64,000 bases of DNA from Cyanobacterium sp. Dongsha4 (GTDB lineage Bacteria > Cyanobacteriota > Cyanobacteriia > Cyanobacteriales > Cyanobacteriaceae): the NCBI RefSeq assembly GCF_036345015.1, contig NZ_CP084098.1, forward strand, positions 3,981,326 through 4,045,325. The letters run 5' to 3'. Of this stretch, positions 37,802-45,554 are shown one piece after another. The number at the start of each line of letters is the position of its first letter. Within the stretch, counting starts at the first letter, position 1. The position numbers and the translations under genes were made by a program. The notes beneath the pieces were generated by a model that saw only the letters and a list, made by a program, of their open reading frames with translations, ran no database searches and was not told the origin of the DNA.

Positions 37802-38169
37802 AGTGAATCTTTAGCATCGGGGTTATTATTAGAGGGTAGTTGTTTAACAGCTTCTTCCAGTTGTTCGGGAGTAGGTGAACCATGATTTAACCAGTCGTAG
37901 CTAAAAACATCTAACAGAGTTTTGGGGATATTATCAGTAGCAATGAAACCAACACCGGGTAAACCAGTATTTTGATTAACCACCAAAATTGTTAGGGGCG
38001 GTAAGTTATTCAGTAAACAATAAGACTGTATTGGTTCTAAACATTTACCGAGTCCAGAGATTGCCATACCTGTTAACTGATAAACCATCTTATAGGTGAG
38101 CATTTGACGGTTATGGGCAGATAAAGCAAGAATTGACCATATTTGAGCTGAACGTTCCGATATTTTCAT
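37798..38169 (-). CDS. Small helicase-linked protein, unknown (123 aa)
   Basis: Soluble protein with a compact N-terminal helical part (SERSAQIWSILALSAHNRQM, LTYKMVYQLTGMAISGLGKC in parts) that could be a DNA- or protein-binding domain. Its stop overlaps the helicase start as ATGA, and its start touches the previous gene, so it is co-translated with the helicase. Probably an accessory or antirestriction-like partner. Confidence 0.6.
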   Translation of the reverse strand: MKISERSAQIWSILALSAHNRQMLTYKMVYQLTGMAISGLGKCLEPIQSYCLLNNLPPLTILVVNQNTGLPGVGFIATDNIPKTLLDVFSYDWLNHGSPTPEQLEEAVKQLPSNNNPDAKDSL

Positions 38170-38693
38170 TATTTATTTCTAATCTCCTCTGGAATATCAG
38201 TATCAATTAATTCTTGTAGGTTCTCAATGGCTTCATTTAAACAATTAATTTCTGAATTATATTTATTTTTTTTTTGTTTAATATAGCTTTCTTTCTTTTC
38301 TATCATTTGAGTAAGATATTCAAATATTTTGGTAATAAAATTTTGTATATTCACTTGATTTCTCCAACAACAATTAACCAATTCTTCTGTAGTAAGACTT
38401 TCTTCAAAACTTTTGGGGTTACTACTAGAATCTATTTGCCATTTCGCTTCTCCCTCATTATTCATTAGTAAAATGACATATAAATAATGATTTGATTCGG
38501 CTTGAAAATAGAATTTATGAGTTTTGGCAGTATCGTATTTTTTTATTAAATTAACAGTTAGTTCTAAGACTTTTGCTAACTTATCACAATAATCTTTCTT
38601 TAGAGCTTCTTGGTCTTCTGCAAAAAAACTATTGGTAAAGTTAATACAATTTTTTATTTTTTCTACATACGAGTTGAACATAATTAACCTCAT
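38169..38693 (-). CDS. Coiled-coil protein of unknown function (174 aa)
   Basis: Helical protein with a heptad-like C-terminal half (about 118-170, rich in E, K, I, L and N). The ATG at 38693 overlaps the previous stop (ATGA), but a better ribosome site (AGG, bases 2-4 of the ORF) precedes the ATG at 38681, so the true start may be four codons later. Belongs to the helicase operon. Confidence 0.55.
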   Translation of the reverse strand: MRLIMFNSYVEKIKNCINFTNSFFAEDQEALKKDYCDKLAKVLELTVNLIKKYDTAKTHKFYFQAESNHYLYVILLMNNEGEAKWQIDSSSNPKSFEESLTTEELVNCCWRNQVNIQNFITKIFEYLTQMIEKKESYIKQKKNKYNSEINCLNEAIENLQELIDTDIPEEIRNK

Positions 38694-38866
38694 TTAGTAA
38701 TTTCTACGGGAACACCGCCATAAATGGTTCTACCGTTAACCTGACGGATATTGACATCGATAACAGAGTTGTTAGCATTAACAGGGGTAGCTAACTCAAT
38801 CACAATCATCACCAAACTAATAGCAATGACTGTGAGAATGATTTTTAGATAGCGATCGCTTCTCAT
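38690..38866 (-). CDS. Small membrane or exported protein, first gene of the helicase operon (58 aa)
   Basis: 58 codons reading RYLKIILTVIAISLVMIVIE as a signal or membrane segment (about 5-25), possible cleavage after VNA, then VIDVNIRQVNGRTIYGG and a basic end. Its TGA overlaps the next ATG by ATGA, which supports translation. Promoter-like site E sits 22 bases upstream. Small cyanobacterial proteins of this shape exist, but their role is unknown. Confidence 0.6.
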   Translation of the reverse strand: MRSDRYLKIILTVIAISLVMIVIELATPVNANNSVIDVNIRQVNGRTIYGGVPVEITK

Positions 38867-38887
38867 GGATTTTAGGATTAATGTTCT

Positions 38888-38922
38888 AATTATTTATCAG
38901 TGACGGATTGGCAATTTATGAA
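38888..38922 (-). promoter_or_regulatory. Shared promoter-like site E (helicase operon)
   Basis: Minus strand: TTCATAAAT-N11-CACTGATAAATAATT, ending 22 bases before the 58-residue gene. It matches sites A-D in order and spacing. Confidence 0.65.
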
Positions 38923-38939
38923 GTAGTCGATAAAATTGC

Positions 38940-39083
38940 TTAAGCTGATTTCTGTAATGACTCAATTCCTTTCCCTACCAGATAAGAGGCAAGATTAGCT
39001 GTGGTTCTTCCCTGAGATTTTGCTTCTTGCACAAGATTCTCATAAACTTTGTCTGACAGGGTAATATAAACTCTCTTACTCAT
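38940..39083 (-). CDS. Ribbon-helix-helix (CopG-like) protein (47 aa)
   Basis: KRVYITLSDKVYENLVQEAK then GRTTANLASYLVGKGIESL is the beta strand plus two helices of an RHH/CopG-type DNA-binding domain. Such small proteins are antitoxins or plasmid copy-number and transfer regulators. No toxin gene is adjacent, so it may be a stand-alone regulator and a candidate binder of the element palindrome. Confidence 0.65.
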   Translation of the reverse strand: MSKRVYITLSDKVYENLVQEAKSQGRTTANLASYLVGKGIESLQKSA

Positions 39084-39137
39084 AACTATTAACAATTCAG
39101 TAATATAAATGATTATACTTTGATTAGATTCTATTAA

Positions 39138-39269
39138 TTACTGTTCGTTACTATTTGTTACAAGTAGAGAGAATAAACTAGCTATGGGAGGGAATGATAA
39201 ACCTGCAACCAGTGAAACTTTGCTATTGTTATAAATATTTCTAAGTAAATGGTAGTTACTTTTTTTCAT
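39138..39269 (-). CDS. Small membrane protein (43 aa)
   Basis: 43 codons with one hydrophobic stretch (VSLVAGLSFPPIASLFSLLV, about 19-38). The ribosome site AGGAG sits 7 bases before ATG and overlaps the TAG stop of the upstream coiled-coil gene, so the two are one operon. Confidence 0.55.
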   Translation of the reverse strand: MKKSNYHLLRNIYNNSKVSLVAGLSFPPIASLFSLLVTNSNEQ

Positions 39270-39278
39270 GATTATCTC

Positions 39279-39674
39279 CTAATAATTAGCTAAAAATTCT
39301 TCTGCTTTTAGTTTAAGTTTATCCCCCTCTAAAATTACTGCATCTATATAATCTTTTAGATTGATATAAGGTTGTCTCAAACTAATTTTTTCTGCTTGAA
39401 TTGCCTTCCTTGTAGATTGTCTAATTTGACCAGCTAATCTCCTTTTCCCGAATAAATCTAATCCCACAGAAATTAAACTATCAGGGGTTGACTGAGATGC
39501 AGTTTGATTGATTTGTTTTATTTGTAAATTAACCTCTTTTTTTATTGCTTTTAATTGCTTTTGAATTAGGTTAATCTGCTTTATCTGTAACTTTACAGAT
39601 GAGGGATTATCTAAAGTTAACTTTAGTTGATTTTGTAGCTGATTAATGGTTAATTGAGTATCGTTTATATCCAT
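39279..39674 (-). CDS. Coiled-coil protein of unknown function (131 aa)
   Basis: Almost entirely helical and rich in Q, K, I and L (NQLQNQLKLTL, IQKQLKAIKKEVNLQIKQI), with a short Gly-Lys-Arg break (GLDLFGKRRLAGQIRQ) in the middle. No family recognised. It follows the DUF4177-like gene by 8 bases. Confidence 0.55.
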   Translation of the reverse strand: MDINDTQLTINQLQNQLKLTLDNPSSVKLQIKQINLIQKQLKAIKKEVNLQIKQINQTASQSTPDSLISVGLDLFGKRRLAGQIRQSTRKAIQAEKISLRQPYINLKDYIDAVILEGDKLKLKAEEFLANY

Positions 39675-39682
39675 TTTACTCC

Positions 39683-40132
39683 TTATCTTTTACGAATCAT
39701 AATACATTCATAACTAGCAGAAACACTGTATGAGCCACTGGTTGCTCTACGACATTCAGCAGTTTTCCATCCCTGTATGCCATAATTATTCATTTCTTCC
39801 TCAAAAATATAATCAGAGGGAGAAACAACCTGATATTCATATTGTTCAGAACTGTTTAATTGTTCCAATATTTGACCTTGTAGCTTATTTAATTCTTCTA
39901 GTTTTTGGTATTGTTTTAATTGTTGTTTATAGAGATAAAAATTTATTCCTAATCCTGTAATTAGTACAATAGATATTAAAATTAAATTACCGTGTAAAAG
40001 TTTGGTTTGGGGATTTAATCTATTATTCTCGATTAGATATGATTGAATATCATTTAATTTCTGGGTAATTTTTTTCAGTTCATTTACTATTAGTAAATTA
40101 TCTTTATCTGGTTTAGGTATTTTACTGTCCAT
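39683..40132 (-). CDS. Single-pass membrane protein with DUF4177-like C-terminus (149 aa)
   Basis: From ATG 40132 (the frame's earlier start is TTG): an N-terminal helix, one membrane segment (about 49-67, LILISIVLITGLGINFYLY), a coiled coil, and a C-terminal domain YEYQVVSPSD, NYGIQGWKTAECRRATSG, YECIMIRKR with the DUF4177 layout (G-W-E/K near a basic strand). Function unknown. Site C lies 42 bases upstream. Confidence 0.6.
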   Translation of the reverse strand: MDSKIPKPDKDNLLIVNELKKITQKLNDIQSYLIENNRLNPQTKLLHGNLILISIVLITGLGINFYLYKQQLKQYQKLEELNKLQGQILEQLNSSEQYEYQVVSPSDYIFEEEMNNYGIQGWKTAECRRATSGSYSVSASYECIMIRKR

Positions 40133-40173
40133 TTTTTTCAATTATTGTTGGAATAATATATTTAGAGTTCTCT

Positions 40174-40208
40174 ACTGATATATCAGTGTCCAAATCTTTA
40201 TTTATGCA
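40174..40208 (-). promoter_or_regulatory. Shared promoter-like site C
   Basis: Minus strand: TGCATAAAT-N11-CACTGATATATCAGT, with the first 17 conserved bases identical to site A. ACTGATATATCAGT is itself a palindrome. It is 42 bases before the start at 40132. Confidence 0.7.
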
Positions 40209-40222
40209 GGGAAATCATTTTT

Positions 40223-40402
40223 TCATAAGCCATTAAGCATAACATCATAGCATTCAGATATAGTTGTAATTTCATTACCGATGATGCAGAGTTCTGTAGA
40301 GGTTGGGTTATCAGTGAGGAAATAATGGTCAATAATCAGTAAAGTAGCGATAATCAGACAGTAACCTAACAATAGTTTGTAAAAATTGTGCCATTTATTC
40401 AT
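40223..40402 (-). CDS. Small membrane protein (59 aa)
   Basis: From ATG 40402 the protein has one membrane segment (about 10-25, LLLGYCLIIATLLIID) and a C-terminal part with two cysteines. The start overlaps the end of the zinc-ribbon gene by 8 bases, so it is coupled. The longer frame upstream is within that gene and is not used. Confidence 0.5.
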   Translation of the reverse strand: MNKWHNFYKLLLGYCLIIATLLIIDHYFLTDNPTSTELCIIGNEITTISECYDVMLNGL

Positions 40403-40721
40403 AGACTGTGCCACACTCAGGACAATCCCATGATGTAGATTGTGAAGGATAATGATAACCGCAGTTTCCGCAGACACCAGTAAAAGCAGGGTGATTATCC
40501 AATAACCATAACTGTCTCTCTTTGTTTGGTTTATCTGGTAGTTTAATCAGTTCATCATCATAATAAACATAACCATCTGGACACCACTGTCCTTCAAAGA
40601 TATAGGTAGGGTCTAACCGATAATCAAGACAATCATTCTCTACCCCAGAAGGATGGACAGCACAGACTATGTGAGAGCTATTACTATAAAACTGACAGCG
40701 ATCGCACTTATCGATTTTCAT
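40395..40721 (-). CDS. Cysteine-rich zinc-binding protein (108 aa)
   Basis: Two knuckles: CDRCQFY near the N-terminus with a later C at 20, and at the end CGNCGYHYPS plus CPECGTVYE, the latter a rubredoxin-like pair. Many aromatic and acidic residues lie between. Probably a small zinc-ribbon adaptor. A HIP1 site and the palindrome at 40760 lie upstream. Confidence 0.6.
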   Translation of the reverse strand: MKIDKCDRCQFYSNSSHIVCAVHPSGVENDCLDYRLDPTYIFEGQWCPDGYVYYDDELIKLPDKPNKERQLWLLDNHPAFTGVCGNCGYHYPSQSTSWDCPECGTVYE

Positions 40722-40759
40722 GGTGATTGATAATGATAAGAATAATTTTAGTTTAGCAC

Positions 40760-40773
40760 TGTAAATATTTACA
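40760..40773. repeat. Element palindrome TGTAAATATTTACA, copy 3
   Basis: Exact copy; with its flanks it is the 16-bp palindrome CTGTAAATATTTACAG. It lies midway between two divergent genes (39 bases from the minus-strand start, 40 from the plus-strand start), an operator-like position. Confidence 0.85.
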
Positions 40774-40812
40774 GTAGGGTAGAATATTCTATCTGTACCT
40801 GATTATTATAAT

Positions 40813-41481
40813 ATGACAAAAACAATAGTTATTACAGGAGTGAGTAAAGGATTAGGGAGAGCTTTAACAGAGAAGTTTATCAGTCTCGGTCATACTATTA
40901 TCGGTTGTTCCCGTTCTCAAGATGCCATTGAACTTTTACAGCAACAATATCCTCAACATTATTTTAAGGTTGTTGATGTAGCGGATAATGAACAGGTAAA
41001 AGCATGGGTAGAATCTTTTGTTAATGTTCCAGACTTAGTTATTAATAATGCGGCGATTATTAATTATCCTGCTCCGTTATGGGAGATTAGTGCTGAAGAT
41101 TTTTCCTATCTTATCGATGTCAATATCAAGGGTACGGCTAATGTTATTCGTTTTGTTGTACCTTTAATGCTCAAGCAAAAACAAGGGGTTATTGTTAATT
41201 TTAGTTCTGGTTGGGGGCGATCAATCTCTCCCGAAGTAGCACCCTATTGTGCGTCTAAATGGGCAATAGAAGGATTAACCCAAGCATTAGCTCAGGAATT
41301 ACCGTCTGGTATGGCAACGGTTGCTCTTAATCCCGGTATTATTCATACGGATATGTTAGATATTTGTTTTGGGGATGAAGCAAAGTATTATACCCCGATT
41401 AACGAATGGGTAAAACAGGCAGTACCATTTTTACTAAAATTGTCGGCAAAAAATAATGGACAGTCATTAACCGTTAGTTAA
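40813..41481 (+). CDS. Short-chain dehydrogenase/reductase (222 aa)
   Basis: Rossmann start ITGVSKGLGRALTEK (G-x3-G-x-G, residues 8-14), NNAA near 78, the catalytic Ser in FSSGWG and Tyr-x3-Lys in YCASKWAIEG. Classical SDR with NAD(P); substrate unknown. At 222 residues it is slightly short. Divergent from the zinc-ribbon gene across the palindrome. Confidence 0.88.
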   Translation: MTKTIVITGVSKGLGRALTEKFISLGHTIIGCSRSQDAIELLQQQYPQHYFKVVDVADNEQVKAWVESFVNVPDLVINNAAIINYPAPLWEISAEDFSYLIDVNIKGTANVIRFVVPLMLKQKQGVIVNFSSGWGRSISPEVAPYCASKWAIEGLTQALAQELPSGMATVALNPGIIHTDMLDICFGDEAKYYTPINEWVKQAVPFLLKLSAKNNGQSLTVS

Positions 41482-41503
41482 ACACCTTATGAAATAGTGA
41501 ATT

Positions 41504-41821
41504 TTAACTAGATGTTTTGGTAACAAGAATTTGGTACACTTGGTCGACATCGTCAGGGGTAATAACAGGTTTTGTTAACTCTCCCTCATCAATAATGATT
41601 AATTTATCTTTCCATGGACGTTTAAGGTCTAAGTTTAGCCAATAGCTTAACGAACCGCCCCATATTCTCGTTTTACCAGTCCACCATGTCATTTCTTGTG
41701 TGCTAACCTGATTTATTTTTTTGTAGGGAATACGCTTATCTCCAAAAGGAAAATAGTAATAGAGAATAGTTAAAGCATCATCGTCACAAATAATATATTC
41801 ATCTTCATATAAAATAGTCAT
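41504..41821 (-). CDS. PH-like small protein (105 aa)
   Basis: Beta-rich small protein (LTILYYYFPFGDKRIPYKKI, WTGKTRIWGGSLSYW) with the turn pattern of bacterial PH-like domains. No membrane segment. Function unknown. Confidence 0.5.
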   Translation of the reverse strand: MTILYEDEYIICDDDALTILYYYFPFGDKRIPYKKINQVSTQEMTWWTGKTRIWGGSLSYWLNLDLKRPWKDKLIIIDEGELTKPVITPDDVDQVYQILVTKTSS

Positions 41822-41888
41822 GGGTTGTTCAGGGTTTTAATTGAGACTTTAGGTTATGCTATTGATTTCAGTTTATCATTACTAATGC

Positions 41889-41902
41889 TGTAAATATTTA
41901 CA
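41889..41902. repeat. Element palindrome TGTAAATATTTACA, copy 4
   Basis: Exact copy ending 8 bases before the ATG of the excalibur-domain gene at 41911, between two divergent genes. Confidence 0.85.
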
Positions 41903-41910
41903 CTAACCCC

Positions 41911-42162
41911 ATGATTAAACTATTTATTACTACTTTATTACTCATTACTTTATTTGTTAGTCCTATCTTTGCCGAAGAAAGTAAAAAACCATCAGACTCT
42001 GACAAACCAGAAAAGGAATTACCAGAATGTGTGAAAACTGATTGTAATTGCTCTGATTTTAAAACTCAGGAAGAAGCTCAGAGAGTCCTCGATGCTTTCC
42101 CCAGTGACCCCTACAAACTAGACCAAGATAAAGATGGGGTTGCTTGTGAGAATTTACCATAA
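41911..42162 (+). CDS. Secreted excalibur-domain protein (83 aa)
   Basis: A signal peptide (IKLFITTLLLITLFVSPIFA, cleavage likely after FAEE) is followed by a Lys/Pro-rich linker and the excalibur domain: DCNCSDFKTQEEAQRVL then DPYKLDQDKDGVACENLP. The D-x-D-x-D-G-x-x-C end is the calcium-binding motif of this family. Probably extracellular; often associated with nucleases or cell-wall proteins. Confidence 0.8.
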   Translation: MIKLFITTLLLITLFVSPIFAEESKKPSDSDKPEKELPECVKTDCNCSDFKTQEEAQRVLDAFPSDPYKLDQDKDGVACENLP

Positions 42163-42187
42163 TTACTCCATATTAGCTTCATCTTTT

Positions 42188-42409
42188 TTATAAGGGATAT
42201 TCCTGAGTTTCAATATGATTTAATTTAAGTTGGGTATTATTCATCAATTCATATCGGGTTAATTCTTCCTCAAAATTGTCTAACATTTCCAACAGTAAAT
42301 TAAGTTGATAAGTTTTTCTCCTCATTAAATCTCGATTATGTTTGTCTTTGGATTCAAGGTTGCATAATTCGTTATAAAGATAGTCTCTCATTTCTCTGAT
42401 ATTATCCAT
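42188..42409 (-). CDS. Small helical protein, unknown (73 aa)
   Basis: All-helical, charged, with a possible coiled coil (MRRKTYQLNLLLEMLDNFEE, in parts). No family recognised. Its upstream region holds promoter-like site D at 30 bases, which is the best evidence that it is a real gene. Confidence 0.5.
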   Translation of the reverse strand: MDNIREMRDYLYNELCNLESKDKHNRDLMRRKTYQLNLLLEMLDNFEEELTRYELMNNTQLKLNHIETQEYPL

Positions 42410-42438
42410 AGTTACTTAAAATAGTGAATTTATCTTCC

Positions 42439-42473
42439 ACTTATATATCAGTAAAGAATTAGAAAATTATGCG
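42439..42473 (-). promoter_or_regulatory. Shared promoter-like site D
   Basis: Minus strand: CGCATAATT-N11-TACTGATATATAAGT, ending 30 bases before the start at 42409. It is the most divergent copy in the left box but keeps the N11 spacing and the TATATAAGT end shared with A. Its upstream box lies just past the stop of the phosphatase gene. Confidence 0.6.
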
Positions 42474-42474
42474 T

Positions 42475-42963
42475 TTAATAATATTCCTCAAATACTTTCT
42501 GCACTAATTCACCGTTTAACTTCAATATCTCATCGGTAAGGCGGATAATTTCTATATTCGGCATAGCTTGAGGACGTACATCATTAATAAGCTCGATCGC
42601 ACCTTCAATATCTCCAGTAAGATGAGTAAGAATAGACAAAGCCATACCAGTAGAGCGACTTATCCCCTCATGACAGTGGATTAAGAGAGTGCCTTCTCCC
42701 TTGTATTTTTCTTGAAAGTTATCAGCAAAATCGAAAACTTGATAGATTATGTCTTCCGTCACTATTTCGTCACCAGCTTCAGCAATTTCTGACCATACAT
42801 CATCAAAATCTAATTTTAAAACACTGTGGTAATTGTCCTCTTGTTTTTCTTCAATGGATAATGGAGCATAAATACGCCAAGCAGGATTCATAATGGAGAT
42901 AACTGCATCCACATCATCAATATAGTCATTAACTTCAGACACACCGCAAATAATAATTTCCAT
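42475..42963 (-). CDS. Dual-specificity-type protein phosphatase (162 aa)
   Basis: The active-site loop LIHCHEGISRSTGMALS at about 95-111 gives H-C-x5-R-S/T, with Cys as the nucleophile. The small, all-in-one fold with no extra domain is typical of plasmid- or phage-borne DSP-like enzymes. Substrate unknown. Confidence 0.78.
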   Translation of the reverse strand: MEIIICGVSEVNDYIDDVDAVISIMNPAWRIYAPLSIEEKQEDNYHSVLKLDFDDVWSEIAEAGDEIVTEDIIYQVFDFADNFQEKYKGEGTLLIHCHEGISRSTGMALSILTHLTGDIEGAIELINDVRPQAMPNIEIIRLTDEILKLNGELVQKVFEEYY

Positions 42964-43000
42964 ATTTTACAATAATAGTTATAGAGTAATTAATGATTAA

Positions 43001-44584
43001 CTAACAGAGCATACTATACGGAAGTTCGAGTAACCATTTTTCGACTAAATTGATAATTTGTTTGTGGTCATAATTAATGTTAATGTTGTAATCTTTTTTT
43101 ATGTACTTAACTAAACCGATTTGTAGAATTGTTTTAATTATTTCTAATTGATGGTCAATTTCTGTTTGATGTTGTTGAAAACGAATGGCTATTTCTTTTC
43201 TTGATAGACCAATATTACTTTTATTTATTGAATAATCACCACCATAAGCTAATTTTAGTAATTGTTTTTGAGAGACAGTTAAATTAAGAAACAGTTTTTG
43301 TAATTTTGTATAGAAAGGTTTTTGATAATATTGGCTTAACCAAACTTCAATAATTTTACTGACTTTATTCAGTTGAGGACAAGTTATAAACTTATTTCCT
43401 AACTCATGATTAATTTCTTGGACAAAAATTTGTAATATTTTTTCGGTAATTTTTCCTTTTTGTTTTGATATTTTATCTTGGCGGATATTGAATAATTGGG
43501 AAATATAAGTTTGTTTTAAACCTAAACCATAATATAAAGCTAATAATTTTGTTTTTTCAGGGTCACTTTCATTAATATTTTGGATAGTGTTGACTAAAAT
43601 TAAATTTAATTGTTGTTTATCCCATAAACTGAATAAGTCACCATTCTGATTATTATTATATTCTTTTCTCTGTTGTTGAAATAAAATTTGTTCTAACGTT
43701 AATTTATTAATATTTTCATTTTCTTCCATTTCTGATTGTAGAGGCAGATTATAAGCATAAGCACAAGGGCGTTTAATTTTTTCATAGGCAATAAGGGCTT
43801 GATAACATTGATCCATAACTTGTGGGAAAACAGTACCATTTATATTTAGATATTCCTCATCAGAATCAATTTTAATTAAACTATGATAAAGACCAATTAT
43901 TTTGATAATAATTTCAGAAGTAGGTTGAGCAATTTTATCGGATTTTTGTGTTTGTCTATTGGCATTATATATTTCTTTAAAACATTGCCATAATAATAAG
44001 AAAGATTGAATTTCTTTTTGAGAGTTACCTTGATTAGTTAAGGCTAGTTGAAGATTAGTTTTGCTAGTATTTTTTAATAAACCCCAATAAGTATATTTAC
44101 CAATTCCATATTCTTGATAAATACCATCTCTAATTAAGTTATAAAGCCATCGTTGACTATAGGTTTTGATATGAGAGTAGCTAGGGTTAAATTTACTAAA
44201 TTCTCTAAGAAGTTTTGCAGTGTTAATTGTGTTATCTCTAAGAATATTAAAGGTTTTGATATATTTCTCAGTATCAGAAAGTTTGTTTAAATAAATATTT
44301 TGTCTTTCTAAGAATTTTCTAACTACCCAATAACAGTTATACTCAAGATATGCGGTTAAATGATATTTTGCTAGAGGATTTTGTTCAATATTGTTAAGCC
44401 AATATATAAACCATTGGTTTTCATCTAAATTATGTAAGATAGAGCTATATTTTCTGAAATTGTATGCTAATTTTGGATCTTGTTTCCATTGGAATTTAAT
44501 ATAGTTTTGTTTTTCTTCCCAGAGTAAAAATTGAGTGAATTTGTCTCTTAAGCTAATCGGTGCAGAAAGATAAGATATTGTCAT
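43001..44584 (-). CDS. Cyanobacterial sigma-70-like protein (527 aa)
   Basis: The N-terminal part (WFIYWLNNIEQNPLAKYHLT then AYLEYNCYWVVRKFL) matches the conserved opening of a cyanobacterial sigma-factor-like family, where it reads as H-L-x-A-Y-L-Q-E-x-C-Y-W. The C-terminal third has a region-4-type helix-turn-helix: LLALYYGLGLKQTYISQLFN followed by IRQDKISKQKGKI. Start at ATG 44584, with AGAGAG before it; the frame's TTG at 44602 is ignored. It is a candidate reader of the shared promoter sites. Motif TTCGC site 1 lies about 130 bases upstream. Confidence 0.72.
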   Translation of the reverse strand: MTISYLSAPISLRDKFTQFLLWEEKQNYIKFQWKQDPKLAYNFRKYSSILHNLDENQWFIYWLNNIEQNPLAKYHLTAYLEYNCYWVVRKFLERQNIYLNKLSDTEKYIKTFNILRDNTINTAKLLREFSKFNPSYSHIKTYSQRWLYNLIRDGIYQEYGIGKYTYWGLLKNTSKTNLQLALTNQGNSQKEIQSFLLLWQCFKEIYNANRQTQKSDKIAQPTSEIIIKIIGLYHSLIKIDSDEEYLNINGTVFPQVMDQCYQALIAYEKIKRPCAYAYNLPLQSEMEENENINKLTLEQILFQQQRKEYNNNQNGDLFSLWDKQQLNLILVNTIQNINESDPEKTKLLALYYGLGLKQTYISQLFNIRQDKISKQKGKITEKILQIFVQEINHELGNKFITCPQLNKVSKIIEVWLSQYYQKPFYTKLQKLFLNLTVSQKQLLKLAYGGDYSINKSNIGLSRKEIAIRFQQHQTEIDHQLEIIKTILQIGLVKYIKKDYNININYDHKQIINLVEKWLLELPYSMLC

Positions 44585-44716
44585 TTTCTCTCTCAGTATC
44601 AATTACAACAATCGAAGATAATGGAACTAGAGACGAACCTTTTAAGGATGGATATAATTAATTTCTGATTACATTGTCTAATTTAATTGTTATTTAACTG
44701 AGTGTCTGTCTTTTTG

Positions 44717-44732
44717 AAGCGAATGACAAAAT
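44717..44732 (-). promoter_or_regulatory. TTTTGT-n-TTCGC motif, site 1 (toward sigma-like gene)
   Basis: Minus strand reads ATTTTGTCATTCGCTT, pointing toward the sigma-like gene whose start is about 130 bases away. It pairs with site 2, which points the other way in the same divergent region. Confidence 0.6.
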
Positions 44733-44826
44733 ACTCATCATTATCTCAAAATAATAAACTTTTTGATCGCACCGAAATTATTAAGATCTCTAGGTGCAAG
44801 TTTCTCCTCCTTCAGTTTTTAACTTG

Positions 44827-44843
44827 TTTTGTTGTTCGCATGA
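44827..44843 (+). promoter_or_regulatory. TTTTGT-n-TTCGC motif, site 2 (toward 44954 gene)
   Basis: TTTTGTTGTTCGCATGA, pointing to the membrane-protein gene about 110 bases away. Ten of eleven core positions agree with site 5. Confidence 0.62.
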
Positions 44844-44953
44844 GAGAGTTGTTAGTTGATAAGTTTCACCTTAAATTAGTAAATGTCAGGTAAATAATTA
44901 ATCTGTACCGTTAATTAACCAGCAAATTTAACATACACGGGCAAAGGTAAATT

Positions 44954-45484
44954 ATGAGTAATCAAAATGAGAATGGCTGTGCAGGATGTTTATATGTGAT
45001 TATTGCATTGTTTGTAGTAGGATTACTTGTAACGTACTGGCAATTTGTTTTAACGTTTGTATTAGGATTTTTTGTCCTATGCTTTATTTTTAACATTATC
45101 TCATATGTTTGGAGCAGTCTTTTTGGTAGTAAATATACTCACACTTACCACCCTGTAACTACAAAATTTAACGGTAATAATGATAGTTATGCTAGTCCCG
45201 TTTATACTATTGATACAAAGGCGGATGCGATCGATCAATCCTCTGCCTCCAAAACGACCAAACCTAACCAAAAATCTTCTAATTTAGTCAAAAAAGATTC
45301 TCCGAAAACCGAAATAGAGATGACCAAAAATAGCAGTAATAAAGGTAAATTAGTCAAAAAAAATATTCAAACTAACTTGGCAAAAGATATAGATCTAAAT
45401 ATTAAAGACAAAAAAATCAAATCAGTCAAATATACAAAAACTACGATTGAGGAAGTTGTTTATGAAATAGACACTAATGATTAA
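44954..45484 (+). CDS. Two-pass membrane protein with charged cytoplasmic tail (176 aa)
   Basis: Two hydrophobic helices at about 13-32 and 35-58 (LYVIIALFVVGLLVTYW, FVLTFVLGFFVLCFIFNIIS), preceded by CAGC and followed by ~115 polar residues rich in K, T, S and N, probably unstructured. No family recognised. It is divergent from the sigma-like gene and shares motif site 2, so it may be part of the same regulated set. Confidence 0.58.
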   Translation: MSNQNENGCAGCLYVIIALFVVGLLVTYWQFVLTFVLGFFVLCFIFNIISYVWSSLFGSKYTHTYHPVTTKFNGNNDSYASPVYTIDTKADAIDQSSASKTTKPNQKSSNLVKKDSPKTEIEMTKNSSNKGKLVKKNIQTNLAKDIDLNIKDKKIKSVKYTKTTIEEVVYEIDTND

Positions 45485-45540
45485 TATTCTGCTACTGTAA
45501 CTCTCTGTCGATGAAGGTATAGCACAGAAATTATTAAGCG

Positions 45541-45554
45541 TGTAAATATTTACA
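45541..45554. repeat. Element palindrome TGTAAATATTTACA, copy 5
   Basis: Exact copy that overlaps the stop codon of the PNK-WYL gene, between two convergent genes, so it is not at a promoter here. Confidence 0.85.

Noticed and set aside
44702-44893. 63-residue open frame between the sigma-like gene and the 44954 gene
   Set aside because: It overlaps two regulatory motif sites, has no ribosome site, and its sequence shows no domain.
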